From Coniosporium tulheliwenetii (lineage: Eukaryota > Ascomycota > Dothideomycetes), in contig JAPDRP010000024.1 in the NCBI GenBank assembly GCA_030247845.1, positions 186,001 to 250,000 on the forward strand: DNA of 64,000 nt. Direction: 5' to 3'. Both the position numbers and the translations under genes were made by a program. Shown one piece after another: positions 1-10,892 of this stretch; position 1 is the stretch's first letter; the number at the start of each line of letters is the position of its first letter. The notes below the pieces were generated by a model. That model was not told the origin of the DNA. It did not search any database and saw nothing but the letters and a program-made list of their open reading frames with translations.

Positions 1-48
1 CATGGAGAAAAAACATTCCGTTCGCGTGCCTTCATATAAACTTCCGTT

Positions 49-1206
49 CTAAATCATCCAACATAGAGGTAACGCGGTGACTGACTGAACGGCGAGGAGC
101 TCCAGAGAAGATGCTGCTAACCATACAGGCTCTAGTAGTTGACAACTTTTAGGGGAACGAAGTACGAAGAAGGTTATGAAAGCCGCCTCCCCAATTCCAG
201 CCAGTCCTACCACCACTTGGTCCATTATCCCTTCCTCCACTCGACTCATCGTCCGATCCGGGCGTAGATCCTGCATCTGTCGCAAAGCGTTCTCGACCAA
301 GTGAAAACGTCCTCCTGCCTCGATGTCCTCGTAGGTTAACTTCTCGTCGGGCGGCAGAGCGCTCATCGTGCTCAAGTCGTCCAGGATCCCTTGGAGGGAC
401 CGCCAGTCTGGGTGAACCACCCTGCCGGAGCTGCAGCACCGTTGCAGAGCTCGCAAGATCACCTTTCGGAGTTCCTCGCTGGTCAGCTGCTCGATGATGG
501 ATTCGACCACGTTAAGGTGGACGAACTGTGCCCCGGTCAGCCCATGCAGGGCGCGTATCGCGAGCCCGTCCACTGTCTCATGGGTAATGGTGGTGGTGAA
601 TCCTTGTTGTTTGGTAGACAGTTCGTCAGTGTCACTTTCTGATTCTGACGCAGTGCTAGATTGCCTGTCAGAGTCTTCGGTACTGGTTTCCGATGCGACG
701 GAGGACTGGCCATCGGACTCGTCGCTTCCTGAATCCGACCATGCGAATGAAAGCCATCGATCCGCGTGGTCTTCCAGGCAATATACGTAGTAGAGTTGCG
801 AGTCGGAGCATTGCTGCTCTCCGCCTTCGTCATGGAAGGGAGACTTCGCGCCGCCTAGGTCGCTCTCGCTTGTCTGGTCAAAATTGTCCGCAGTGGCAAG
901 CAACTGGGCAGCCTCGGGACTCTCTGTTTCAGGCCCGTAGTTAGCTATGGCGATGCTATATGGAGTAGAATCAACTGCGAAGTATAACGAAGAAGGCAGT
1001 GGGACATAGTTACTGGTGGATTTGCTCTATTCCGTCTGATGCTCAAACTCCTCTTCGAAGAGTAATTTGTCATCAACATGGAACATACCTTCGAAATCTG
1101 ACAGAGTCTCTGTGACTTGTTCAGGTGGGCCTCGCACGGTACGGTCCTCGTCGGTGTGGTCGTTGTCACCCTCCTCCTGCGGTGACCTGGGCTGGAACTT
1201 GGTCAT
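49..1206 (-). pseudogene. Degenerate second copy of the PD-(D/E)XK-like gene, core deleted
   Basis: A single reading frame runs from an ATG at 1206 to a stop at 49 and is broken only by a TAG at 1027-1029. Its first part resembles the N-terminus of the neighbouring gene (1926-4671): both have a DFE.(M/L)F stretch, then an EF..QTE stretch, then a NY.P..S.YF stretch. Its last part, an acidic Ser/Asp/Glu-rich linker followed by a DGL..RAL..L(T/S)G segment and a D(I)L(D)(D/E)LS...EDI.AG segment, resembles the C-terminus of that gene. The middle, including the FPWAVVEAK catalytic region and the following MVCIW segment, is absent. This looks like a tandem duplicate that lost its nuclease-like core by internal deletion. 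The 284-codon part downstream of the TAG could still be translated from its own ATG at 903, so a short product cannot be excluded. Confidence 0.65.
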
Positions 1207-1925
1207 GATGAATTTGAGTCTGAAATTTGGGGAGAGATAGACGGAGATCAGGGCAGTATAAGTGCACGTTGACATGGACGAAAGTGCTGTACGTAGAAGC
1301 ATGGTGCCGCACTGCCTCATACATGAACAAACAAGAAAACCCAAGACAGCTGCATATTCAGACTTAGTTTCCGTGCAAGCGGGGCAAGCCTTGAGGCTAC
1401 CTCATTCTCATTCCTCAACTTCCAGAAAGGTGTCCCAAGTTCTGCCCACGGACCGGAGAGTAACCTTCCGAAGTGCATAAAGTTTAAGGAGCTTTTGAAA
1501 CAGACGTGTAAAGTGGGCAGACGGCAAAGCACCTGTGAATGACACGAGATCTGCTCTGAGCGTCAAAACGGAAGAAGGCATAGTCACGTATCTCTCCTTT
1601 GTTCAGAGAAGCCTGCTGTGGGATCCCGAGGCGTCGTGCCGGGATCTCTCCGCGCCGAAGCGGGCTCCTGGAACATTATCGTCTAGAACTGACCAACAAG
1701 ATATCGCGGACGGCCAGCTGAGCAAAACTCAAATGTTGTGAAAGGAAGTGGGTGAGCAGAAGGTGATTTTGTGCAAAGATTGTTCAGAGCCAGAACGTTG
1801 ACAGAGGGGAGTAACGCCACTGCAAAGTACGAGTCCCCAAGAGGATGCTGATGAGTGTACAAAATCAACTCTCAATAAGCTGTAGAAAGAGATGTCCAAG
1901 AAGGGTAAAAGGCATTCCTCCAAGT
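1207..1925. other. Spacer between the two tandem copies
   Basis: No open frame here looks coding. It separates the 3' end of the longer copy from the start of the degenerate copy and probably held the promoter of the latter. No repeats or element ends were recognised. Confidence 0.5.
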
Positions 1926-4671
1926 TCAAACCGTTGTACCACTTGGGCCATCCTCACCTTTGTCACTTGACTTTGATTTGAACGATTGTCGTTGATCCGC
2001 GCTGTTGAGGATGTCAAGCGCTTCCCGTTTCATGCTCGCCCACTCTTCGTCCTCAACGTTCTCCAATTCCGACGCCAGTATATCAAGACAAACTTCGCCG
2101 CTCCACAGTCTTAATGCCTTCCGCAACATGCGACTTGAGCGGACTTTGCTCGATCTCTGTATCTCTTGTAATGCCTTGTCAATTGACTCCCAGTTCTATC
2201 CTGCCTGAATATCTTCGGCCATCAACACTTCACCGGATGGCAGCTGCAACGCTCCACTCAGCTCGTCCAGAATATCCTGAAGGGCGTCTATGGGGGCGTC
2301 TATGGCTAGTTCAATACCAGGATCGAGGCACTGCTCCAGCGCTCTCCAGGTTGCGTTGAGTAGCGGCTCGCCGGTCAGGCGGTTGATCCTCAATTTCACC
2401 GGATCCAACTTGATCAATTGTGTCCCACTTAACGCACCCAGTGCCCTGGTTTCGAGTCCGTCCATTACATCAGGAGCCAGGACGTTGGAATCCGTACTCG
2501 GAGGTCGTGAAGGAGTGTCAGGCTGGTCGACTCCACTCTCTACTTCTGATCCAGCGCTAAACTGGCCGTTAAAGATTTCGCTATCGGTTTCCAACGGAAC
2601 GTAATCGGAATCTTCACTGTCAGTTTCCGAGGGGACGTAGGACAAGTCGTCGAAATCATCATTCTCTGGATCTGATTCTGGGCTCAGATCCTCTTCATCG
2701 TCCTGGGTTACTGCACCGCGCGCCTCATCGGGTCCAGACTCGAGGTCGGCCTGACTTCCGCCTACACTAGACTGAGAAGGTGTATGCGGGTCTGCTTGTT
2801 CGCGGTTATCCCTCGTCGAATTATGGCTACCTCCAGTCGCCAATGGTGGAGCAGATGTAGGCCTTACTGGCCGCGCTGCTTCCATTGCATGGGATTCTGT
2901 AAGGAGATCAGATGAGGTTGAAGTAGTGGGCTGCGCGTCTGCGGAACGAGGGCGAGTGTCTGCACTGGAGGTTAGATCTGCTGGGAAAAGGACCGCAGGG
3001 GACTCCTCCATGTTCGTTTGGAGTTGAACCGGCACATTGATTAGATTGAGGCTTGCAAAGCGTCCGCGGGAGCCCGTAGCTGGAAAATCCGGAGAGGTCG
3101 AAGCACCGTACGGTAGTCTGTGATTGGATGGTACGGTAAAATCAAATCGAGGGCGGAATTCAGGGAGGTCTTCCAGGCTACCGAGACTTTGCGTGGATGC
3201 TGCGGTTGGCGCGGATGCTGGTGCTGGCGCGGATGATGCTGCAGGCTCAGATGTGTCTGCTGGCGGGTTTTGTGATGCACCTGGGTGAGAACCTTGGGAA
3301 TCATCGTGGACCGAGGAAACATTTGCATAAATCTTGCGGCATTGACTGATGTAGTTCGATATCCGCGGTTTCAAGACTCGAAACGCCCAGAGCTGCATGT
3401 TCTTGACGATTTGTTGCAGGGCAACAACTCCCCAGGTCGTAGCCATAGAGTGCTCCCATATGCATACCATTTTCTAGGACATGATGTATAAGAAATTGAA
3501 ATGCGTAACGTCGGTCAGGGCTGTTTTCTTACATGGCAGTTCTCTTGCATCTCCTTAGTAGAGGAATATGCCAACCATACTTTGTATATAGGCCCAACAG
3601 TAGTGAACGCAATCACTACTGGGAACCTGTCGTCCAATTTACCGGTGGCATGTTCGACAAGTTCTTCGTAGATCTGCAGAGCGCAAGATGCTCCGTTGGC
3701 AGCCTGGCAGTAGCAGAATCCAGGAGATCCCGCCTCAGACTTAGCCTCAACAACGGCCCAAGGAAAACAAATTAGATCGGCAGCCTTGTTTCCTTGTTCT
3801 TGGAGTTTGGCCAAACTGCTCTTGGGAGACGACTTCAGATTCAAACGTTCATCATTCCATAGCGCACAAAGAGTCTCAACGGTGAAACTTTTAGCAGACT
3901 CTTCTCTCCACAGCCCTCTTGACGTTTCCGGAGTATGCTCGATGATAGGGAACGCAAAAGTTAAGTCCGGCAATGGGAGCGTTGGCCGTGTTTCCTCAGG
4001 ATCAAGGTTGCGGCTTTTAAACCCGTCCCAACAGATGTTCTGCTCCCTAGAAGCCGTTTGAGCCTCACATACCTTTAATGATGTCAAAGGGCAGGGGTGC
4101 GACGTACATTGACCAGCGGTCAAACAATTCCCTCGAAAGTTTATTAGAGACATGGACTTGGAACATGTGACTTCGCGGTGGCTTACCCGTATCGTGATGA
4201 CTGACGACGTTTCGCTTGGTGTTGCTCGAATTTTAGAAAGACATAATCACGCAAGAAGTGAACCCAATCGGCCTCCGATACTCTTGTGTTTTCCAGTTGA
4301 CGTGCTGCTCTCACGATGGTATTCGAAATCTTGTTCAACTTGTCCAGAGTGATCGGGGTGTTCATGTCGGCAAGTCTCGTTCTATGGCCGTGTGTCTCGA
4401 AATATGAGGAAGCTGAGGGTGGGCCGTAGTTATGCGTGGGTCGGCTATTCTCCGTCTGACACTTAAATTCATATTCAAGGAATGATTTGCTGCCGATTTC
4501 GAACAGTCTCTCGAAGTCTAACAGAAACTCTCCGAGTACAGCGACATGTTCTGGTAGGGTTCGCAGACTCTGACCTTGGTGGACTCTCTCAACGTAGAAG
4601 ATGCCATTGCGGTCAAGGATCTCCCTATTCAGTTTCGGCTTCGCGGTCTTTTCCTTGTTCTCTGTCGGCAT
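1926..4671 (-). pseudogene. Fungal PD-(D/E)XK nuclease-like family gene with an in-frame stop
   Basis: Three exons are inferred: 4671-4187, 4046-3533 and 3473-1926. The introns are 4047-4186 (GTAAGC...CTAG) and 3474-3532 (GTAAGA...CTAG), and both keep frame. The middle exon has LPLPDLTFAFPI, then ADLICFPWAVVEAK, then CYCQAANGAS and a VIAFTTVGPIYKVWLAY stretch. The third exon opens with MVCIWEHS...TWG and a WA..VLKP segment. This order is typical of a large family of uncharacterised fungal proteins. The D...E-A-K spacing fits a PD-(D/E)XK core, but nuclease activity is inference. A long acidic Ser/Asp/Glu-rich linker and a C-terminal domain shared with the copy at 49-1206 follow. A TAG at 2196-2198 interrupts the frame at codon 759 of 849. 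The frame stays open to 1926, so roughly the last 90 residues would be lost. It may still make a shortened protein. Confidence 0.65.
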
Positions 4672-5620
4672 CGTCCGTGAACCACAATGATGGGAATTGA
4701 GTCAAACCCTCGACGACCAGATAAGATGGACTCGTGATGCTATGAATATATCCTGATGCACCTGCTGTGCCGCAATCCTGCAATGCACGCACGGGTCATG
4801 AAACCCCGGCCAGCCTCATACTCAGCCACAACGGAAGGCTTCAAAAGTCTTGAAACCCCTGAAACCCCTGAAACAAAGGCCATTTCGAGGTTGCATCATT
4901 GAGCTTTGGAGTGATAGTGAAGTGTCCCAAATGCGCCGTTCCTAACCCGGCCAAACAAAGGTCGATATAATAAGTCGTGACCGCTTGTTTTGGTGCTAAA
5001 AAGTGCTAGGATGCGGCCATGTTTTATTATATTGGCCCTTGAAAGTACGGGAAGAGATTCAATGAGTGTTGTAGTGAATAAGAGCTAGTTAAACGGATGC
5101 GTCGGGTGAGTTTCAAGGATACCGATTTAGGATCTGCAGACGCCGAGAAACGCCTCTGAGATTTCGCCGCCCTGGTTTGACTTGCTAGGAAAGCATGACT
5201 GAACTGAAGGTAGAGCAGGTAAAGCGTGTTTGGGAAGAGTAAGGTGAAGAACTAACGTCGCGGATCGAAAATTGCAACCGGTTCAGCTTACAGTCACGTG
5301 GCAATCGTAGCACCCATGTTAATTCGGAATAGCGAGCGACGTAGTATAGAAAAGCATCAGACTACTGCATTATACAGATCGTCAGAACTTTGAATTCAGC
5401 ACGTTAACGCTGTTATGTATGCAACACTTCACGAAATGTAAAGTATTGTCCGCGTAGAATTCCTAAGCGTGTCCCTTAATGACCAGCAACATGGGATGAT
5501 ATTGATGCTCTCGTTGCCATCATATAATTACCATACCGTACCGTTCACAGCTCTTGATCCAACGAGTTATTCATGTTAAGACAACCGCCCATATGCGGGC
5601 GCCCGCACCCAATTAAGTCT
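4672..5620. other. Intergenic region left of IRC5
   Basis: About 950 bases with no convincing gene. It holds the promoter side of the PD-(D/E)XK-like gene and the 3' flank of the helicase gene. A 9-base unit, gaaacccct, is repeated twice plus a partial copy at 4852-4874. Base composition is more AT-rich than in the flanking genes. Confidence 0.5.
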
Positions 5621-8338
5621 TCAGCCCGTCCAACAGCGCTCCCCCTGACCCCCTCCCTTCGTCTCGACAGCCCTGAACACCGCCCCACCCTCATCCAACC
5701 CCTTCTCCGCCCTCACATACGCCTCCTCGCTCCTATCCATCAAGATCTCCAAATCCCGCCTACTAAGCAGCTCGCCCCTACCAGCCAGCGCATTCTCAAC
5801 ATCAAACCTCTCGCCATCCTCCCTCCTCAGCATCTTCCTTAGCTCCTCCAGCTCCTCCTTCTCATCCCTGCCCTTCTGGCCTCTACTATCCCCGCCCGTC
5901 AACCCACCCTTGCGGATGACAAGTTTCTCGAGCCGCCGTTTGCCTTCCGCAGACGCGAGAAGCGTCTCCTCGACTGTATTCCGCGTCGCGAAGCGATACA
6001 CGATCACGTTCCTTGTCTGGCCGATGCGATGGGCGCGGTCCTGCGCCTGGAGGTCCTGCTGCGGGTTCCAGTCGCTGTCGAAGAGGATGACTGTGTCTGC
6101 GGCCGCGAGATTGATGCCCTGGCCGCCTGCGCGGGTGGACAGGAGGAACAGATTCACCGCGTCTTTCTTGTTCTTGCTGGCGGGTGTGTTAAAAGCGTGA
6201 ATCTGCGCCTGCCGTTCCGCCTGCGGCACCGAGCCGTCGATGCGGCACACGGGCCAGCCGCGCAGGTCGGTGGCGTAGAGAGCGAGGAGGTCGAGCTGGG
6301 TCTTGAATTGGCTGAAGATGAGGACTTTGTGGCCCTTGTCCAGCAGCTCAGGGAGGAGCGCGTCGAGGAGCATCATCTTGCCGGAGGATGTGACGAGGGT
6401 TTCGTCTGGCGTGATTGACGCAGAGCCGAGGGAGGCGGCGGTCACTTCGAAGGGGTTGAAGAAGTTGTGGGGACTGTCGCAGCAGAGGCGAAGTTGCATG
6501 ACGGGATTCTGGAGTTTCTTGGACGAGATTTGGCGCTTGGCGAGGGCGAGGGTGGTTGCGAGGATTCTATCCTCTTGTTCTTCTGAGGAGTCCCGATCTG
6601 AAGGGCCCGGAGTATCGTTTGAGGAGTTTGAGGCCTCGAGCTGCTTGAAGTACTCCGCGTCGCTTACTTCTTCGTAGCTTTTCTTCACGTTGCGACGCCG
6701 TCCTCGTACGCTGGTTGCGGGCGTAGCTTCTCGACTCGACTTGACGCTCTTATTCGGCGTATTGGCGCCGCTGCGGTCCAGAGCTTTCCGCTTCAGACTG
6801 ACGGTACTACGGGAGCTTCGCGGTGTTGCGGCACCGCTGCTGAGATGCTCGACTGCCATCTCTTCGAGATAGGTCCGGCTAGTTCCATCGAGAATGGCTT
6901 GATAAAGCTCTCGCTGCATCGGTGTTAGAGGGGCGAAAAGGACGTATTCGCGCTTCCGCGGCATCAGCTTCTCCACATCGGCCTTTACTCGCCGGAGCAG
7001 GAAGGGTTTGAGGATGGCGTGGAGACTGGACACAAGTTTCTGCTTGCGTTCTTCGTTCAGCACCTCGGTGTAGGTGCTTCGGTCCTTGAGGGCGGAGAAG
7101 TCGAACCAGCTTTCGAAAGCTTCCAGCTTGTCGAAGATAGTCGGCATGAGGAAGTGTAGTAGTGACCACAGCTCGGTAAGGTTGTTCTGGAGAGGTGTGC
7201 CGGTGATGAGGAGGCGGTTTGCGGACTGATATGATTGCAACTCGCGTATCAAGCGGCAATTGAGATTCTTGATACGGTGGCCCTCGTCAATGATGATGAA
7301 CTTCCAGCCGAATCCCGCGAGAAACTTGCGATCGTTCATGCAGATCTCGTAGCTGGTCACCACCACAGGAAACTCTTCAGTGCCCGGGCGCTTTAGTCTT
7401 TTCCGCCTGATCTCCTCCCGCTCTTGTTTGCTGCCGTGGTAGAGCACAACGGGAATCTTTGGCGTCCACTTGCGAAACTCCTCCACCCAGTTGCTCGTTG
7501 TGCTGAGCGGTGCCGCGATCAGGAACGGTCCATGCGAGCCCTTCTCCTTCAGGAATGCCAGGAACGAAATCGTCTGAATAGTCTTACCCAAGCCCATCTC
7601 ATCAGCCAAGATACCATTGAGGCCGTTTTCGTACAGCGAGGTGAGCCACTCCAGCCCCTCAAGCTGATACGACCTCATAGTACCGCCCGTCACAAGACTC
7701 GGTTGGCGCGCAGAGCTCAAGTTCTGTATTCCAATATCACTAGCCTTGACACCGTCTGCCTCTTCCGCCAGCGCGTCCTCCACGCTCGCCTTTCCCGCCT
7801 TGGCCTCCAAATCCTCCTTTTTCATAAAGTCGGAGATCTTCGCATTGGTACTATCCCCCTTCTTCGGCCGTCCCCTTCCCCGCTTCGGTAACACCTTCGT
7901 CGTCCCCTCCCCAATTTCTTCCCCATTGACCTCCTGCTGCGCCCCCGCCCTCGTAGCCCTCCGCTGCCCCTCCTCCGCCACCCTCTCAGCCACCTCCTCC
8001 CTCCTTCGCGCCCTCTTCCGTCCTTTCTCATCCCGCTCCCCCTCCTCCCTCTCCTGCCGCTGCATCTGACTCAGCATGATCGTGCTATACAGCTTGCTCT
8101 GGCTGAGCAGGTACTCCAGCGCCTTGAACTTCTTATCTACGACCTCCTCGCCGCCTGCGAGATCGGCTTTGCGCGATTCCTCGAGCTTCGAGGAACGGGC
8201 AACCTCGTGGGCGTCGCTGTTTTGGCGCATTTGTTCCTCCTCGGCGATCATTGTTTTGGAGACGGAGGCGGAGGGAGGGGGCGAGGAGGCGGGCGTGCTG
8301 GGGGTCGAGCGGGTTGTGGGCGTGGTGTCGGATGCCAT
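5621..8338 (-). CDS. IRC5: SNF2-family DNA translocase, IRC5/HELLS (LSH) type
   Basis: An uninterrupted 905-residue frame with no introns. After a Ser/Thr/Pro-rich start and a charged coiled-coil-like stretch there is an AT-hook-like GRGRPKK near residues 154-160. The ATPase follows: MRSYQLEGLEWL near 221, Walker A DEMGLGKT near 246-253, and a DEGH box near 351-354. DEGH rather than DEAH is typical of HELLS/IRC5. LLITGTPLQNNLTELW marks motif III, and the C-terminal helicase lobe ends with the QAQDRAHRIGQ motif VI. A Ser/Lys-rich insertion lies between the lobes. Family members remodel nucleosomes, support DNA methylation or cohesin loading, and act in DNA damage tolerance (MUS-30 in Neurospora). 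The protein is expected to be nuclear. It starts at the first ATG, in a good context, 788 bases from END3. Confidence 0.93.
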   Translation of the reverse strand: MASDTTPTTRSTPSTPASSPPPSASVSKTMIAEEEQMRQNSDAHEVARSSKLEESRKADLAGGEEVVDKKFKALEYLLSQSKLYSTIMLSQMQRQEREEGERDEKGRKRARRREEVAERVAEEGQRRATRAGAQQEVNGEEIGEGTTKVLPKRGRGRPKKGDSTNAKISDFMKKEDLEAKAGKASVEDALAEEADGVKASDIGIQNLSSARQPSLVTGGTMRSYQLEGLEWLTSLYENGLNGILADEMGLGKTIQTISFLAFLKEKGSHGPFLIAAPLSTTSNWVEEFRKWTPKIPVVLYHGSKQEREEIRRKRLKRPGTEEFPVVVTSYEICMNDRKFLAGFGWKFIIIDEGHRIKNLNCRLIRELQSYQSANRLLITGTPLQNNLTELWSLLHFLMPTIFDKLEAFESWFDFSALKDRSTYTEVLNEERKQKLVSSLHAILKPFLLRRVKADVEKLMPRKREYVLFAPLTPMQRELYQAILDGTSRTYLEEMAVEHLSSGAATPRSSRSTVSLKRKALDRSGANTPNKSVKSSREATPATSVRGRRRNVKKSYEEVSDAEYFKQLEASNSSNDTPGPSDRDSSEEQEDRILATTLALAKRQISSKKLQNPVMQLRLCCDSPHNFFNPFEVTAASLGSASITPDETLVTSSGKMMLLDALLPELLDKGHKVLIFSQFKTQLDLLALYATDLRGWPVCRIDGSVPQAERQAQIHAFNTPASKNKKDAVNLFLLSTRAGGQGINLAAADTVILFDSDWNPQQDLQAQDRAHRIGQTRNVIVYRFATRNTVEETLLASAEGKRRLEKLVIRKGGLTGGDSRGQKGRDEKEELEELRKMLRREDGERFDVENALAGRGELLSRRDLEILMDRSEEAYVRAEKGLDEGGAVFRAVETKGGGQGERCWTG

Positions 8339-9125
8339 TGTTGCGGTAAGGCTCGATTGTGCGGCGTTACGCGTGTGCGGTGGTCCTGCGGTAGAGAGTA
8401 GTCGTTGTGGTGATAATGTCTGCAGTGCGTTGCGCGCTGGAGGCGTGAGACGCGACGCGCTTTAAGTAATTTTTCCCTCCCCACAGAGGTTCGATCAATT
8501 CGAGCGCGCAACGCTATAAAAGCGTGTCGATATAGTAACGATCAGTTGTATATCCGCGGAGTCTATCAGTACAAGCTGTAGAGCGAGAGTGTGGTGCTCA
8601 GCCAGGGGGAGGCAATTCGCATCTCGACGCGTCCCGCCCCAGACGTCACCCGCGTCAGTGCTCCTGTGCGCCGATTAGCGAGAGAACCTTATTTGTGCAT
8701 CTTTAAATGGATGGATCTATTTTGATTTATAGGGTATTGTGATATTCTGGGGGTAAGACCTTCAGCATATTCCCTTGCGAGGATGAGAGTATCAGCTAGA
8801 TATAGTGTTTTGTACACAACGGGCTACGCTTCCTCCCTTGGTACTGGGTGGAAAGCAAGAAACCCTGAAGCCGGACAATTGTCCCCAGACACTTCCCAAT
8901 CGCTGTACTACACCGGCTCTACACATACCAAGTGCGCCAGCTTACACTGCCGCGGAGCTTGACCCGCTATGAATGTGGCCGCAAGTCCTCGATGAATGCC
9001 CCTCTGCATCTCTCACCCTTGACGCCGTTCACCCGACCCCATCCACGGCTAGCCCATACCTCCCTAGACGGCCATGCCAATGCATAGATAACCCAAGACC
9101 ACGACGATCTAAACAGTCGCTTCCC
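8339..9125. promoter_or_regulatory. IRC5 promoter and END3 3' flank
   Basis: Non-coding as far as can be seen. The bases next to 8338 must hold the IRC5 promoter and 5' leader, and the part next to 9126 the END3 3' end. A long open frame on the plus strand near 8973-9491 is the antisense shadow of END3. No specific motif is claimed. Confidence 0.5.
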
Positions 9126-10452
9126 TCACCGTCCTGCTTTCTCCGCCTCAATCTGCCTCCTCAACTCCTCCAACACGCCCTCCCTAGCGCGCAAATGCTG
9201 CTCCAGCCCCTCCACCTGTTCCCTAACCGTCTGAATATCCTCCACGACCCCCTTAAGTGCCTGTCCCTCCTTCGCCCTCCCCTCCCCCATCTCCAGATCC
9301 CGAAGCACCCTCCTCTTATAATCGAGCAACTGCTCCAACTCCCTCTTCACCAGCGCCGGCTTGGAATTATCCCGCCTCCCACCCCCTCTTCCGCGCCGCC
9401 TCCTCAACCCGCTCGATCTTCTCCTCCAGCTCCTTCAGCTGCTTCTTCAGCCGCACCTCCTCCCAGTCCTCCGTCGTCTTTGCGCCGCTGAAATCTGTGC
9501 CTTTAGGGCGGTATGTGGTTCGGTCTCCTACGCCCAGCCGGCTGAGATACGCGTCCCCGAACTTGGCTTTCCGGCCCGTGGAGGTGTTCTCGTCGTGCGC
9601 GCCGTACCGCTGCGCTGGGGAGCGCACGCGCTCGACGTTGTAGTCGATGTTGTTCCTCTCGAAGCTGGCTCGTAGTGATGCCGGGACCGTTCGCGGGATG
9701 CGGAACCCCTCGTGTCTGCCCGCCAGAATATGCAAGAACGCCAGCGTGGCATCTTTCCCGATACTCTCCCTCGCATTCGGGTTGATCAGGTTCCACGCGC
9801 TGCGTATATCCGTGTCCGGTACATCGAGGCTAGAATACAGCGGCTCGAGATCCGCGAAGGAGACTTCGCCTCGCGCATCCCGGTTCGCGGTGTAGATCTC
9901 TTCGTATTTGGATTTGTCGGCGGGCGACATGTACCAGTCGAAGCCGTCCTTGAGGCCCGCGGCGTCGTCGTCGGCTGTGTCGACGCGCTCGAATTGGGGG
10001 TGCGGCCTGTGAGCGCGCGCGAGGCTTGCACAAGGTGCGCTTTTGAGGAGGGGACGAGCCAGTCGGGAAGGGAGGGGGGACATCGGCGAGTTCCTAGACA
10101 CCCATATATTAGCGCAGTTCCTCTCCATATTCCTCATCTACGTCCTGAACATGCCCCAAAGACACAGGATAGTTATTGGGGAGGGAACCCCAAAGCAAGC
10201 CAAACTCACCCCATTAACCAGGTCAAAGATCAGCCGCATCGCCACGCAAAACTCCTCGAAATCCAAATTGCCATCATTGTCCACGTCCGCGAGGTCCCAG
10301 ACCCGCTCCAGCTGGTCATCCCGCAGCTGGCTGTTCTTGAGTACCGTCGCTGCTTGTGCGCCGTTGAGGTGTGTGCCGCCGTTTGCGAGCGAGGAGAAGA
10401 TCTCCCAGTAGCGTTCGACTTCCCATTGTTCTATGCGTTTTGTGGAGGCCAT
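9126..10452 (-). CDS. END3: END3, EH-domain actin patch/endocytosis protein, with three apparent frameshifts
   Basis: Exon 1 (10452-10210) encodes the N-terminal EH domain with the EF-hand-like DVDNDGNLDFEEF. The intron is 10094-10209 (GTGAGT...TCTAG) and exon 2 runs to 9126. The second EH-like part (GLKDGFDWYMSP) and the C-terminal coiled coils (ALVKRELEQLLDYKRR, REQVEGLEQHLRARE) match End3/SagA, which joins Pan1 and Sla1 in the endocytic actin complex. The frame must change three times within exon 2: at a C6 run (10074-10079, one base short), a C5 run (9996-10000, one base short) and a G5 run (9382-9386, one base too many; runs read on the coding strand). With those three corrections the gene gives about 403 residues, close to the family length, with no other defect. 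Sequencing error is more likely than loss of function. Confidence 0.88.
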
Positions 10453-10892
10453 TGGGGGTGTGTGGAGCGGAGGGCGTGGGTGTAGGGAATAAAGTTATGT
10501 TGTATGCTGGGGAAGGCGGAGCGATGGTGTTGCGGCCGCAGCTATCGGAGCTTTGAAGCTTGAATGCCGAGCAGCGTCACAGAACTGGTTCTACGGATAA
10601 TGTGATTATTTAAAGTTCTAATTGAGTTGGGTTTGGTTCAGTTTGTGGGAATATGTCTTAATTAGATGAGAATATGGATAGTATATTAAATATTCGACCA
10701 TGCTCTTTCCACAACCCGAGCAACATCCGTCCTTTTCCAGCCAGAACACCAACCGAACGAGTGCAACACCTAAAAGAACGACCGACCACGACGAAGCCAT
10801 CAACTGTACAGTAGCTTCAGTCGCAACCTGAAATCTCACCCCGAAATCCTCCACTCAGCTCATTACACACCCCAATCCACCACCCCGCCCAT
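10453..10892. promoter_or_regulatory. END3 promoter and 3' flank of the class VII chitin synthase
   Basis: A 440-base gap. The right part is AT-rich and is the 3' flank of the chitin synthase gene; the left part is the END3 promoter. No other gene is seen. Confidence 0.5.

Noticed and set aside
3470..3515. Two separate genes on either side of 3470-3515 (212-codon and 424-codon frames)
   Set aside because: A GTAAGA...CTAG intron joins them in phase, and KVWLAY followed by MVCIW is the normal order within one protein of this family.
4852..4874. Short gaaacccct repeats as telomere-like or CRISPR-like sequence
   Set aside because: There are only two and a half 9-base units, not the fungal ttaggg telomere unit, and there are no spacers.
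9382..10079. Programmed ribosomal frameshifting in END3
   Set aside because: Three shifts in both directions at plain C/G runs lack slippery heptamers and stimulators. Homopolymer errors explain them more simply.
9367..10137. Separate genes for the END3 middle and C-terminal frames
   Set aside because: They form one continuous protein once single-base run errors are allowed, and none has its own start or promoter.
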